Shown here piece by piece: positions 41,870 to 49,977 of a DNA stretch of 64,000 nucleotides. The notes beneath the pieces were generated by a model. It saw only the letters and a program-made list of their open reading frames with translations. It was not told where the DNA came from and searched no databases. The translations under genes and the position numbers were made by a program. Source of the stretch: DASPKM01 sp035628135. Its GTDB lineage: Bacteria; Bacteroidota; Bacteroidia; Chitinophagales; Chitinophagaceae. How positions within the stretch are numbered: position 1 is the first letter of the stretch; the number at the start of each line of letters is the position of its first letter. Location: positions 930,001 through 994,000 of the forward strand of contig DASPKM010000010.1 in the NCBI GenBank assembly GCA_035628135.1, read 5' to 3'.

Positions 41870-42658
41870 TTAAACCGGTAAGTCAACAGCAGCCTTTGTG
41901 CCTTTCCCCAAAATACTGTTGAGCGTAAAGTTGGCCCCTATCAGAATAGCGCGGTTCTTCATATTTCGAACCCCTAGACCGAGGTTTGTTTCTTCGCAAT
42001 CGAGTTTCTCCACATCAAAACCTTCTCCATCATCGGCAACCGTCAAACTGAACCGATGTGGTTGAAAGTCCAGGTTAACATCAACTGTCTTTGCCTTGGA
42101 ATGCGTGATAATATTATTGAGTATCTCCTGGAATATCCTAAAAACGATCAGTTCCTTTTGAGGGTCAAACCGGAATAAATCTCCATTTTGCGTAAGGTTC
42201 ACTTCAAATTGCCCAGCCTTTGCTACCAGCAGCAATTCACGTTGAATGGCTTCGCTCAAACCAATCTTCATGATGATATCGGGGTTTAAGCTCTTACTCA
42301 AATCACGCAGATCGGAGATGGCTTTACTAACTAAATCTTTTGACCGCTGAATTTTATCTTCCGCAATTTTCGGTTGGGAGATGTCTGTGGTATTTAGGTT
42401 CAACTTGGCCAGGCTAAGCATTTGTCCAATATTATCATGAATTTCCTGCGAAATGTTTTGGAATGTTTGTTCCTGTATCTCCAATTGAGCACGCAGCAAC
42501 TCCTGTTGAAAGTCTGTCCGTAATTGTTGCTTTTCTTTTGTGTATTTGAACTTTCTTTTTTGATAGGAGATAAAAAAGATAAAAAGCGTTACTGAAAGAA
42601 AGAGGGCAATAGACGTCCCTACTACGGTGATCCATATTACTTCTTCTTCCTTAAACAT
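41870..42658 (-). CDS. Sensor histidine kinase (HisKA_3 type), copy 2
   Basis: 262 aa from ATG 42658 (MFKEEEVIWITVV); the frame is open 19 codons further into the upstream gene. The build is the same as the kinase at 40911: one transmembrane helix, a coiled stretch with KEKQQLRTDFQQELLRAQLE, the box SQEIHDNIGQMLSLAKLNL, QEILNNIITHSKAK, ADDGEGFD and LGLGVRNMKNRA. Long identical blocks show that it arose by duplication. It overlaps the membrane-protein gene by 22 nt. It has no regulator of its own and may feed the same response regulator. Confidence 0.9.
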   Translation of the reverse strand: MFKEEEVIWITVVGTSIALFLSVTLFIFFISYQKRKFKYTKEKQQLRTDFQQELLRAQLEIQEQTFQNISQEIHDNIGQMLSLAKLNLNTTDISQPKIAEDKIQRSKDLVSKAISDLRDLSKSLNPDIIMKIGLSEAIQRELLLVAKAGQFEVNLTQNGDLFRFDPQKELIVFRIFQEILNNIITHSKAKTVDVNLDFQPHRFSLTVADDGEGFDVEKLDCEETNLGLGVRNMKNRAILIGANFTLNSILGKGTKAAVDLPV

Positions 42659-43272
42659 AGAAATCCTATGAAGTATAAAATATACAGTAATATATTTAAT
42701 ATTCTCGCAATCCACAGCAAGGTATTTGCCATATCTTCATTTCCCTTTGAATTGAGATAACTGCCAAACCCATACGAAAAGAAGCTTCCTGAATAAAACA
42801 ATAAGTTTCCAAGCGATATCCAAAACATGGGGTTTCTTGTTATTTCGAATTCGTGATCTTGCTTTGCAGTTTCAAATAAATATAGAATTGTCCAGACACA
42901 CACGAAAGGACTTTCTATCAGTAAGGTCAGGTATTTATAAGTTAGGCTTTTATCTGCGATGGTTAGTTCAATAACGATAAACAGGGGAATCAGCACCAGG
43001 ATGGAAGAACGAATCACCAGCCGTTTTCTGAAGGACTGGATAAAATTGGAAATAATATATGACAGCAGTGCATACTCTACTATGGTGTAATATGCACTGA
43101 TATCGCTTTGAATAGCATCTGGAAATAACTTGGCTGCTCTCATGGATTCCACAAGCAAACTAAATGCTAGTAATGGAATGAAAAGAATGTATCCCCGATT
43201 CCTGATGGTCCAGAAAGAAGCTATGAAAGCCAGCATTATCACGATAAAGTATATTATCTCGAGCCAATGCAT
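42637..43272 (-). CDS. Polytopic membrane protein coupled to a histidine kinase
   Basis: 211 aa with about seven hydrophobic segments (WLEIIYFIVIMLAFIASF, GYILFIPLLAFSLLV, YYTIVEYALLSYIIS, SSILVLIPLFIVIEL and others). ATG at 43272; a TTG lies three codons earlier. Its stop lies 22 nt inside the kinase gene, so both are made together. Since the kinase has no sensor domain of its own, a membrane-embedded sensor supplied as a separate protein is a reasonable inference. The family is not one that I can name; it looks like the 7TM-type sensors of Chitinophagaceae two-component loci. Confidence 0.7.
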   Translation of the reverse strand: MHWLEIIYFIVIMLAFIASFWTIRNRGYILFIPLLAFSLLVESMRAAKLFPDAIQSDISAYYTIVEYALLSYIISNFIQSFRKRLVIRSSILVLIPLFIVIELTIADKSLTYKYLTLLIESPFVCVWTILYLFETAKQDHEFEITRNPMFWISLGNLLFYSGSFFSYGFGSYLNSKGNEDMANTLLWIARILNILLYILYFIGFLCLRKKK

Positions 43273-43397
43273 GCTGTACAAAGTATGGATTTTTTATGAG
43301 CTCTCTAATACCCTAAAAAGGGTAGCTTGACAGGGATCAAAATAAAATCCATAAGCGGCTACGAATCAGCCAGAATAAAAAAACTCTATAAAAAATA

Positions 43398-43745
43398 TCA
43401 CACAAAAAAGCGACTGTAAGCGCTGCTCTGCGAAAATTTGATCTTCATTGTATCAGGCCATCGCTGCTGGCCATCCAGCGAACCATTCAGATGCGCCGTT
43501 AAAATAGTCCCATTCGAATTTGCACCCAGGATGCACACTGTAGGCTTATTGTCCTCTAGTGCAATTACTATCGCCAGCTTTGCAGGATTAGCGGCTAAAA
43601 TATCGCCCAGATCATTTGCAACGTCCACAAACACTACCATTGAAGTTCCGTTAACATCAAAAGGAAGGGATTGACTATTGTTATTAAGCATGTCTTTGAA
43701 ATCAAACGATAAATCTTTTATCGATTGATAAGATGTTGCTGCCAT
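43398..43745 (-). CDS. 115-aa protein of unknown family, tandem copy 2
   Basis: Same length as the next gene at 43824 and, counted by eye, identical at 69 of 115 positions without gaps. Shared blocks are SYQSIK, NDLGDILA-x-NPAKLA, the Cys-containing strand (T-x-CILGA-x-SNG), GSLDGQQRWPDT and the C-terminal FFV. There is no signal peptide or membrane helix, so it is cytoplasmic or part of a complex. I do not recognise the family. The strictly kept C-terminal aromatic end and DGQQRWPD look like structural or binding features. Confidence 0.7.
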   Translation of the reverse strand: MAATSYQSIKDLSFDFKDMLNNNSQSLPFDVNGTSMVVFVDVANDLGDILAANPAKLAIVIALEDNKPTVCILGANSNGTILTAHLNGSLDGQQRWPDTMKIKFSQSSAYSRFFV

Positions 43746-43823
43746 ATTTAAAAGATTTAAAATTGTAAAAGGGAGTAGGCTTCGACTTGGCAGTCGTTAA
43801 AAATCAGTAGTCCATAATACTAC

Positions 43824-44171
43824 TCACACAAAAAAATTCCCATAATCCGTATCATCCTCATATCGGATGGTCTGTGTATCGGGCCAACGCTGCTGCCCAT
43901 CCAGGCTACCCGATGTATGCGCGGATAAAATATTGCCGTTGCTGTCAGCGCCCAGGATGCAAATAGTCGGCCTGTTCTCGTCTATGCCCATGATCAATGC
44001 AAGCTTCGCCGGGTTTTCGGCAAGTATATCGCCCAGGTCGTTCTGCAGGTCAACCAAAACTACCAGCTCGGTTTCCTCTACAGTGAATGGATAAGGATAC
44101 TCCAGATTCGAAAGCATGGCCTTAAAGTCTGCCGACATGCTCTTAATAGATTGGTATGATGCCGATGCCAT
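43824..44171 (-). CDS. 115-aa protein of unknown family, tandem copy 1
   Basis: First of the two tandem genes on the minus strand, 78 bp ahead of its paralogue. It begins MASASYQSIKSMSADFKAML, has VVLVDLQNDLGDILAENPAK, the DENRPTICILGADSNGNILS strand and the GSLDGQQRWPDT block. An alpha-beta fold of one small domain is likely. Divergence between copies lies in the loops and just before the FFV end, which suggests that the two have taken different partners. Function unknown; the neighbours (two-component locus, lipid A acyltransferase) give no clear hint. Confidence 0.7.
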   Translation of the reverse strand: MASASYQSIKSMSADFKAMLSNLEYPYPFTVEETELVVLVDLQNDLGDILAENPAKLALIMGIDENRPTICILGADSNGNILSAHTSGSLDGQQRWPDTQTIRYEDDTDYGNFFV

Positions 44172-44317
44172 AAATAGAATTTTAAAATGTAATGCAATTG
44201 AAGAGTCGTTCTTACGTAGTTCAGAGCTCAGAACTTCGACACCAAAAATTCATCAATTATTTAAGCTGGATAACCGTTTTTTAACCCATTCGGTGACAGG
44301 GATTTCTACCGGGTTGC

Positions 44318-45223
44318 TCAATCGGGAAAATCTTTATCGATCCATAATTCCCTGTATTCCTGCTTCCACTCGCGCTTCCATCTACGGTGGCTCCATAGCC
44401 ACATGTCGGGATAATGACGGATATTTTCCTCTAAAAAACGGGCAAAGCGAACCGTGAGTTCACCCTCCTTTGTCAAAGCGGGATTTTCTTCTATAAAAGT
44501 GAAATGAATATCATAGTAACCGCGCCGCGGCTTGGTGATGTTGCAGAAGAATACCGGCAAATTGTGCAGGCGCGCCCCCTTTTCAGGACCCGTAACAAAT
44601 GCAGTGGGCCTCCCAAAAAAATTCAACCAATATGCTTTTGAAGGATCGGCGGGACTTTGATCTGCAGCCAACGTGAGCATGTATTTCACGCTTTTATACT
44701 TTGCCAAACCAGCAATAAAAGCGCGTGGAGGGGTGGCCGGTACCAAACCCGTTCCTCCTTTCGACCGGAATTTGAAGAATATCTTGTCCACGGCCTTGTT
44801 CTTGATGGGCATGTATACCACCACGAATTTATACAGCAACTCCCTCGAAGCCATGTAATTCGCCCATTCCCAATTGAAAGTATGTCCCAGGTTTACCTGT
44901 GAAGAACGGCCTGTCTTGTATACTTCATTTACCAACTCCCAATTGCCCCTGATGCGCTTTTTAAAAAATGCTTCGCTGCCGGAAATGAGCTTGATGATCT
45001 CCACGAAGGTATCCAGGAAATTGCGGTAGAATTTTTTGGCGATCACGGTGCGCTCGCCTTCGGTTTTTTCAGGAAATGCTATCAGCAGGTTTTGCATCAC
45101 TACCTTGCGGCGGTAACCGAACACATAATACAGCAATACATAAATACCATCGCTTAAAATATACAGCACCCGCATCGGCAGCAAGGAGAAAAAATATAAG
45201 AGGCCGTATAACAGGTAATACAT
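44318..45223 (-). CDS. Lipid A biosynthesis acyltransferase (LpxL/HtrB family)
   Basis: 301 aa from ATG 45223. It adds a secondary acyl chain to lipid A at the inner membrane. An N-terminal hydrophobic segment (YYLLYGLLYFFSLLPMRVLY) is followed by YRRKVVMQNL, the catalytic H-x4-E box LGHTFNWEW and PATPPRAFIAGLAK, ADQSPADPSKAYWLNFFG and FVTGPEKGARL. The frame runs on to 45298, but the extra 25 codons (with HHSQLTTHHS) are the translated family B repeat and not part of the protein. It fits beside lptB-type envelope genes elsewhere in the window. Confidence 0.9.
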   Translation of the reverse strand: MYYLLYGLLYFFSLLPMRVLYILSDGIYVLLYYVFGYRRKVVMQNLLIAFPEKTEGERTVIAKKFYRNFLDTFVEIIKLISGSEAFFKKRIRGNWELVNEVYKTGRSSQVNLGHTFNWEWANYMASRELLYKFVVVYMPIKNKAVDKIFFKFRSKGGTGLVPATPPRAFIAGLAKYKSVKYMLTLAADQSPADPSKAYWLNFFGRPTAFVTGPEKGARLHNLPVFFCNITKPRRGYYDIHFTFIEENPALTKEGELTVRFARFLEENIRHYPDMWLWSHRRWKREWKQEYRELWIDKDFPD

Positions 45224-45233
45224 ACTTGGGATT

Positions 45234-45301
45234 GTGAGTAGTAGTGAGTGGTGAGTGGTGAGTTGTGAGTGGTGTTGCCTGAACTCAGAACTGGCCACTC
45301 A
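45234..45301 (+). repeat. Intergenic repeat family B copy
   Basis: Tandem variants of GTGAGTGGTGAGTGGTGAGT (45234-45275), then a turn and CCACTCAC at the end, which overlaps the last bases of the AmgK-RapZ gene (stop at 45299). It separates that gene from lpxL on the same strand. The first copy is at 31051. Confidence 0.65.
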
Positions 45302-46759
45302 CATGTTAATCCATTTCTTCGACTCCTGCTCTACATGGTTAATATTGATCTTTACGCCGAATTTATTCTTAAGATGGCGCGCCAGCGCCTCGGCGGCATA
45401 CACGCTCCGGTGCTGTCCACCCGTGCATCCGAAGCTCACCATCAGGTTACTGAAACCCCTGCGCAAATAATCTTCCACCGTAATGTCCACTACGTCGAAC
45501 ACGCTGTTTAAAAATTCCGGCATGCGTGTTTGCTGTTCTAAAAAATCTTTTACCTCCTTGTCCTTTCCATGAAAAGGCTTGAACTCGTCTAACCTTCCCG
45601 GATTCAATATGCCCCGGCAATCGAACACATAACCGCCGCCATTGCCGCTGATATCTTCAGGGATTCCCTTTTTATAACTGAAGCTGTTGATATTAACTAC
45701 CAGCGGCGTTTGCTCATCGGCCCTAAGCGGTGTAAAACGTTCGATGATCTCGTCGGAAATGCAGATCTCCAGCACCTTCCTGAATTCCGGCACGGATATG
45801 CCTACATTGCGATTAACAAGAAACTCTTTTACATTTCGCAACGCAAGCGGAATGCTGGTAAGGAACTGCGCCTTACGCTCGAACAACCCGCGAAACCCAT
45901 ACGCACCCAACACCTGCAGCAAGCGTATCAATACATAACCATTGTACTGGCTTTGAAAAGCATTGCGGTCGATGGACTGCCCGATGATGTTTTCAAACGC
46001 GTCCATATAATCTGCCAGCAGGTTTTGCTTCCAATCGTCGGGCAGGTTGGCCCTTGCCTGCCAGAGCATACTGGCCACATCGTATTGCGGCGCCCCCTTC
46101 ATGCCGCCCTGGTAATCTATAAAATGAACTTCATTATCCTTGGTCACCAGAATATTCCTGCTTTGAAAATCGCGGAACATGAAATATTTATACTCGGTAT
46201 GCGTCAGGTACGAACTTAGGGCTTCGAAATCGTCCATGAGCTTTTGCTTGTCGTACGGTTTCCGGAGCGCATCGAGGAAATAATATTTAAAATACAGTAG
46301 GTCTGCCGTGATAGCCTGCTTACCGAACTCTTTATTGGTAAGGCATAGACTATAATCCAACCCATCGTCCGCGGTTACCTGCAATCTCGCCAGTTGTTGC
46401 AGGCTTTTTTTGAACAGGTGATATACATCGTCGGAAAATCCCAGCGCTTCCAGTTTGTTCAGCAGCGACACATTGCCGAAATCTTCCTGCAGGTAGATGG
46501 TCATTTCATCGTTTACCGCAAATATTTTAGGCGTGGGAAGCTGCTTCTGTTGGAAATGGTTGGAGAAATAAATGAAGGTGGCGTTTTCCTGGGTATTGGC
46601 GCCTACAGTAGCAATCACCGAACCTGAGCCGCCGCCTGATCCGTGCACGCGAAAGTAGCGGCGGTCGGAGCCTGATTGCGGCAAGAGGTCGACAGAAGCG
46701 GGTTCTTCACCTTTCCATTGCGCATACAATTGCCTGATAACATCACTTACTGTTTGCAT
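45299..46759 (-). CDS. AmgK-like sugar kinase fused to a RapZ C-terminal domain
   Basis: 486 aa. The N-terminal 330 residues form an APH-type kinase: LLPQSGSDRRYFRVHGSGGG (nucleotide loop), FMFRDFQSRNILV (catalytic Asp, HxD-type) and VHFIDYQGG (metal Asp). AmgK phosphorylates the anomeric carbon of MurNAc/GlcNAc in wall recycling. Residues from about 350 on are the RapZ (YvcJ) C-terminal domain: INSFSYKKGIP, YVFDCRGILNPG, GCTGGQHRSVYAAEALARHL. RapZ proper has an N-terminal P-loop kinase, absent here. The RNA-binding KRK end of E. coli RapZ is also absent. The gene lies 48 bp after murU, its pathway partner, on the same strand. Confidence 0.88.
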   Translation of the reverse strand: MQTVSDVIRQLYAQWKGEEPASVDLLPQSGSDRRYFRVHGSGGGSGSVIATVGANTQENATFIYFSNHFQQKQLPTPKIFAVNDEMTIYLQEDFGNVSLLNKLEALGFSDDVYHLFKKSLQQLARLQVTADDGLDYSLCLTNKEFGKQAITADLLYFKYYFLDALRKPYDKQKLMDDFEALSSYLTHTEYKYFMFRDFQSRNILVTKDNEVHFIDYQGGMKGAPQYDVASMLWQARANLPDDWKQNLLADYMDAFENIIGQSIDRNAFQSQYNGYVLIRLLQVLGAYGFRGLFERKAQFLTSIPLALRNVKEFLVNRNVGISVPEFRKVLEICISDEIIERFTPLRADEQTPLVVNINSFSYKKGIPEDISGNGGGYVFDCRGILNPGRLDEFKPFHGKDKEVKDFLEQQTRMPEFLNSVFDVVDITVEDYLRRGFSNLMVSFGCTGGQHRSVYAAEALARHLKNKFGVKININHVEQESKKWINM

Positions 46760-46782
46760 TATTTTGGATTTCGCGGGTAAAA

Positions 46783-46810
46783 TTAAGTTATTGGGTCATT
46801 AAGTGGGTCA
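46783..46810. repeat. Intergenic repeat family A copy between murU and amgK-rapZ
   Basis: TTAAGTTATTGGGTCATTAA followed by GTGGGTCA, almost filling the 48-bp gap between the two genes, with its end in the last codons of murU. Confidence 0.55.
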
Positions 46811-47524
46811 GGGAAACAGTCCTTCCGCAACCTGCACCGAATCCGGCTTGCCCACATCTACCAATTTATCGCCGGTATGGTCGTAACCCATGATGAGGTG
46901 GTCGGCCGCAAGGTCGAGGTACACATCTACCAATGAAAATTTTCCCTGCATCTTTATCAACGGAAATATCTTCGGTTCAAATATCACCACGCAACTGTAC
47001 GCTTTGGGTATCAATCCATCTTTTTTAATGGATATCCGCTCTTCTCCCGTTACATTGTTCCTCCATCCGCACAGGCGCAGGCTTTCATCGAACAAAAAAT
47101 TCCTCGAAGTTTTCCGGTCAGTAACCGCAAAAGATACCAAGGGCTTGTGCCGGTGATGGAACTGCAACAATTTATCAAGGTCAAGATTGGTGAGAATATC
47201 TACATTGATGGTTATAAAAGGTTCATCCTTGTCGAAAAAAGCCTGTGCCTTCTTCAATCCCCCGCCAGTTTCCAGCACCACGTCCGACTCATCGCTGATG
47301 ATGACCTCGCTGCCCCAGCCCTTGTTGTGATTGATTGCCGCAATGATCTGGTCGGGAAAATGGTGCACGTTCACCACTACCTGCCGTATGCCGAATTGCT
47401 GCAGGTACTCGATATTCCTTTGCAGCAGGGGTTTGCCATTTACAGGGGCGAGGGCCTTGGGATGCTGATCGGTCCAGGGTTTGAACCGGGTGCCGAGGCC
47501 TGCGGAAAAGATCATTGCTTTCAT
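46808..47524 (-). CDS. murU: Sugar-1-phosphate nucleotidyltransferase, MurU-like
   Basis: 238 aa from ATG 47524. It has the nucleotidyltransferase start AMIFSAGLGTRFKPWTDQHP, then KALAPVNGKPLL, VVNVHHFPDQI, ETGGGLKKA, ITINVDILTNLDL and the C-terminal LVDVGKPDS. In the MurU family it makes UDP-MurNAc from MurNAc-1-phosphate, letting recycled wall sugar bypass MurA and hence fosfomycin. Assignment to MurU rather than a heptose or mannose transferase rests on the adjacent AmgK-like kinase. The open frame to 47584 would add 20 residues that are translated family C repeat. Confidence 0.85.
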   Translation of the reverse strand: MKAMIFSAGLGTRFKPWTDQHPKALAPVNGKPLLQRNIEYLQQFGIRQVVVNVHHFPDQIIAAINHNKGWGSEVIISDESDVVLETGGGLKKAQAFFDKDEPFITINVDILTNLDLDKLLQFHHRHKPLVSFAVTDRKTSRNFLFDESLRLCGWRNNVTGEERISIKKDGLIPKAYSCVVIFEPKIFPLIKMQGKFSLVDVYLDLAADHLIMGYDHTGDKLVDVGKPDSVQVAEGLFP

Positions 47525-47561
47525 ATAGCGATTGGTGGATTTTATAGGATGACAGGGATGG

Positions 47562-47604
47562 ACAGCACAGATCCAGGCATGCATTTAAGGATTTCACAGA
47601 TTGG
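47562..47604 (-). repeat. Intergenic repeat family C copy, reverse orientation
   Basis: On the minus strand it reads CCAATCTGTGAAATCCTTAA, then GGATCTGTGCTGTC. It lies between nadB and murU, just upstream of the murU start. Confidence 0.6.
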
Positions 47605-47623
47605 TCTCATCGTTTGGCAAAAA

Positions 47624-49288
47624 TTATAGTACAATGTTTTGAACGATTTCGCTCTTGCCGGGATAGTCCGTATTGAAATGCAATCCACGGCTTTCATGGC
47701 GGAACTGCGCGCATTTTACGATCAAAAATCCAACCGTGATCATGTTGCGCAGCTCGCACAGTTGCGGCGACAAAGTACTGGTTTGATATAACGCCTCGGT
47801 TTCTTCCCACAACAGATCGATGCGCTTCATGGCCCTTCCCAAACGCACATTGGTGCGCACAATACCCACGTAATCACTCATCACCTGCTGCAGTTCTTTC
47901 AGGCTTTGTGTTATCAGGATCATTTCCTTGGGCTCGCGGGTGCCCGCTGCGTTCCAGTCGGGAATGGCCTGCTTGTTTTTTTCAGTGATCAATGCACGAT
48001 GCCCGTTTGATCCCATGATTTTTCCCATGGCCGGCGCCGTTAGTTCAGCATCGAGGGTTTCAGCGATATGCATAAAGCAGCGGTGCGCAAACACCATGGC
48101 CTCTAATAAAGAATTACTCGCAAGCCGGTTGGCTCCATGCAATCCGGTGCTGGCGCATTCGCCGCTTGCATACAATTTTCTAATGGATGTTCTGCCCCAT
48201 TCATCGGTTTTAACACCGCCGCAACTGTAATGCGCCGCCGGCGCTACCGGGATCATATGGCGCGATACATCTATCCCGATCGATTTGCATTTTTCATAGA
48301 TGTTCGGAAAATGTTCAACGAACTTTTCCATATCCATATGCCGGCAATCGAGGTATACATGCTCGGTGCCGGTAATTTTCATTTCGCTGTCGATGGCCCT
48401 GGCCACAATGTCACGCGGTGCAAGATCGCGGCGCGCATCGTAACGTTCCATGAATGCCTCGGCGTTCTTATTGCGGAGGATGCCGCCATCGCCACGCACG
48501 GCCTCGGTTATCAGGAACGATTGGCCGCGCACACCCGGCTCGTACAAGGCAGTTGGATGGAACTGGATGAACTCCATGTTCTCGATGCGTCCTTTGGCGC
48601 GGTATACCATCGACACGCCATCGCCTGTGGCAATGGAAGGATTGGTAGTGGAACGGTACACCTGGCCATTGCCGCCGGATGCAAGGAGCGTATAAGAAGA
48701 AAGTATTTTTTCAACCTGGCTGGTTTGCAGGTTCAATACGTACACGCCATAACATTCGATATCGGGCGTAGATTTGGTAACAAGATAACCGAGGTGATGC
48801 TGGGTGATAAGATCTACCACAAAACAATGTTTGATGACCTCGATGTTCTTATACGTGGCGATTTTTTCAACCAATGCACGCTCCATTTCCTTGCCGGTAA
48901 CATCCTTATGGTGCAGGATGCGGAACTCGCTGTGGCCGCCCTCTTTTCCCAGCTTGTAATCCCCATCGGATTCCTTGTCGAAGCGGGCCCCCCATTCAAT
49001 GATCTCCCTGATGCGGTCAACGCCTTCCTTTACTACAATCTCCACTATCTGCGGATCGCAGAGGCCATCGCCTGCGATCAGCGTATCTTCTATGTGTTTG
49101 TCGAAACTATCCTTAATGGGATCCATCACGCCGGCAATGCCGCCCTGCGCGTATTTGGTATTGGTTTCATCGGTGGCGGCCTTGGTAACGATCAATACTT
49201 TTTTATCAGGATACCGCTGCGCTGCCTTTAAGGCAAACGTAAGTCCTGCAATACCCGATCCGATCACTAAAAAATCAGTTTGTATCAT
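47624..49288 (-). CDS. nadB: L-aspartate oxidase
   Basis: 554-aa flavoenzyme that oxidises L-aspartate to iminoaspartate, first step of NAD synthesis with NadA. Motifs: FLVIGSGIAGLTFALKAAQ (FAD), NTKYAQGGIAGVMDP, the FAD/substrate parts GGNGQVYRSTTNP, FIQFHPTALYEPG and PVAPAAHYSCGGV with active-site His, and ASGECASTGLHGANRLASNS. The C-terminal helical domain is complete. The gene overlaps the YhhN gene by 4 nt and so forms an operon with it and the lipoprotein upstream. No nadA or nadC is in the window. Confidence 0.95.
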   Translation of the reverse strand: MIQTDFLVIGSGIAGLTFALKAAQRYPDKKVLIVTKAATDETNTKYAQGGIAGVMDPIKDSFDKHIEDTLIAGDGLCDPQIVEIVVKEGVDRIREIIEWGARFDKESDGDYKLGKEGGHSEFRILHHKDVTGKEMERALVEKIATYKNIEVIKHCFVVDLITQHHLGYLVTKSTPDIECYGVYVLNLQTSQVEKILSSYTLLASGGNGQVYRSTTNPSIATGDGVSMVYRAKGRIENMEFIQFHPTALYEPGVRGQSFLITEAVRGDGGILRNKNAEAFMERYDARRDLAPRDIVARAIDSEMKITGTEHVYLDCRHMDMEKFVEHFPNIYEKCKSIGIDVSRHMIPVAPAAHYSCGGVKTDEWGRTSIRKLYASGECASTGLHGANRLASNSLLEAMVFAHRCFMHIAETLDAELTAPAMGKIMGSNGHRALITEKNKQAIPDWNAAGTREPKEMILITQSLKELQQVMSDYVGIVRTNVRLGRAMKRIDLLWEETEALYQTSTLSPQLCELRNMITVGFLIVKCAQFRHESRGLHFNTDYPGKSEIVQNIVL

Positions 49289-49977
49289 GTTGCCGTACGA
49301 GTTCCAAAATTAGGGTTAGAATAATTTGCCGCCATGCCTCTTACCAGCATGTACTGCGCCAGCGCATATGTAAGCATGATGGCTAACCCCGCCCAGGGAA
49401 ATCCCATGTAAAATTTATTGATGGCAAGAATGGAATCAGACAGCACGAACAATAATGCCCCTGCAAGACAAATAATGCCGGGCTTTGCATATGGCCGCGG
49501 AAATGCATGTACGGCGGCCAGCAACATGGTGCCTAAAACGCCGGCGTACACAATCACCGGTATCATTAAGGCTCCCAGGTAAGGCAGCAGCACGTACAGC
49601 AATATGCCTACATACAACAGCGTGCCTGCAATCCACGGCCATTGCGGCTTTGCCCCGCCACGCACACGCATGAATGCAATGATGTAAAAAAGATGCGCAA
49701 TTAAAAAACATCCCAATCCCAGCATGAAGAACAAGGCATCGCGGTTTTCAAATAACAGGGCAATATCGCCTGCCAGTGAAAACAATAATGCCATGGTAAA
49801 GTACAACGACGTGCGTGTATTGGTTTTTACCCGCTGCCGGAAATACAGCAGCAGGCTCAATACAATCAGCGGCTTGGTAACGTACCTGGCTTCGCTCCAT
49901 TGAAAATATACAGCGGCCAGGTCTGCCACCATCGCCAGCAGGAACAACCATAACCATGCCTTGGGCGGAAGGGTCAT
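49285..49977 (-). CDS. Lysoplasmalogenase-like YhhN family membrane protein
   Basis: 230 aa, about eight transmembrane segments, the TMEM86/YhhN plan: LWLFLLAMVADLAAVYFQWSE, KPLIVLSLLLYF, LYFTMALLFSLAGDIALLFE, FFMLGLGCFLIAHLFYIIAFM and SDSILAINKFYMGFPWAGL. The family motifs with Asp in membrane segments (AGDIALL and LSDSILAINKF) are kept; these are the likely catalytic acids for cleavage of the vinyl-ether bond in lysoplasmalogens. In bacteria without plasmalogens the substrate is unclear. It overlaps nadB by 4 nt and the lipoprotein gene by 1 nt. Confidence 0.85.
   Translation of the reverse strand: MTLPPKAWLWLFLLAMVADLAAVYFQWSEARYVTKPLIVLSLLLYFRQRVKTNTRTSLYFTMALLFSLAGDIALLFENRDALFFMLGLGCFLIAHLFYIIAFMRVRGGAKPQWPWIAGTLLYVGILLYVLLPYLGALMIPVIVYAGVLGTMLLAAVHAFPRPYAKPGIICLAGALLFVLSDSILAINKFYMGFPWAGLAIMLTYALAQYMLVRGMAANYSNPNFGTRTAT

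Noticed and set aside
45224..45298. 25-codon N-terminal extension of the lipid A acyltransferase
   Set aside because: It is the translation of the family B repeat (HHSQLTTHHS) and not protein sequence. The same holds for the murU extension 47525-47584, which translates repeat C.
48137..49231. 364-codon open frame antisense to nadB
   Set aside because: It mirrors a certain gene; long antisense frames arise from codon bias. The same applies to 55011-56102 antisense to acs and 3893-4354 antisense to the PPIase gene.
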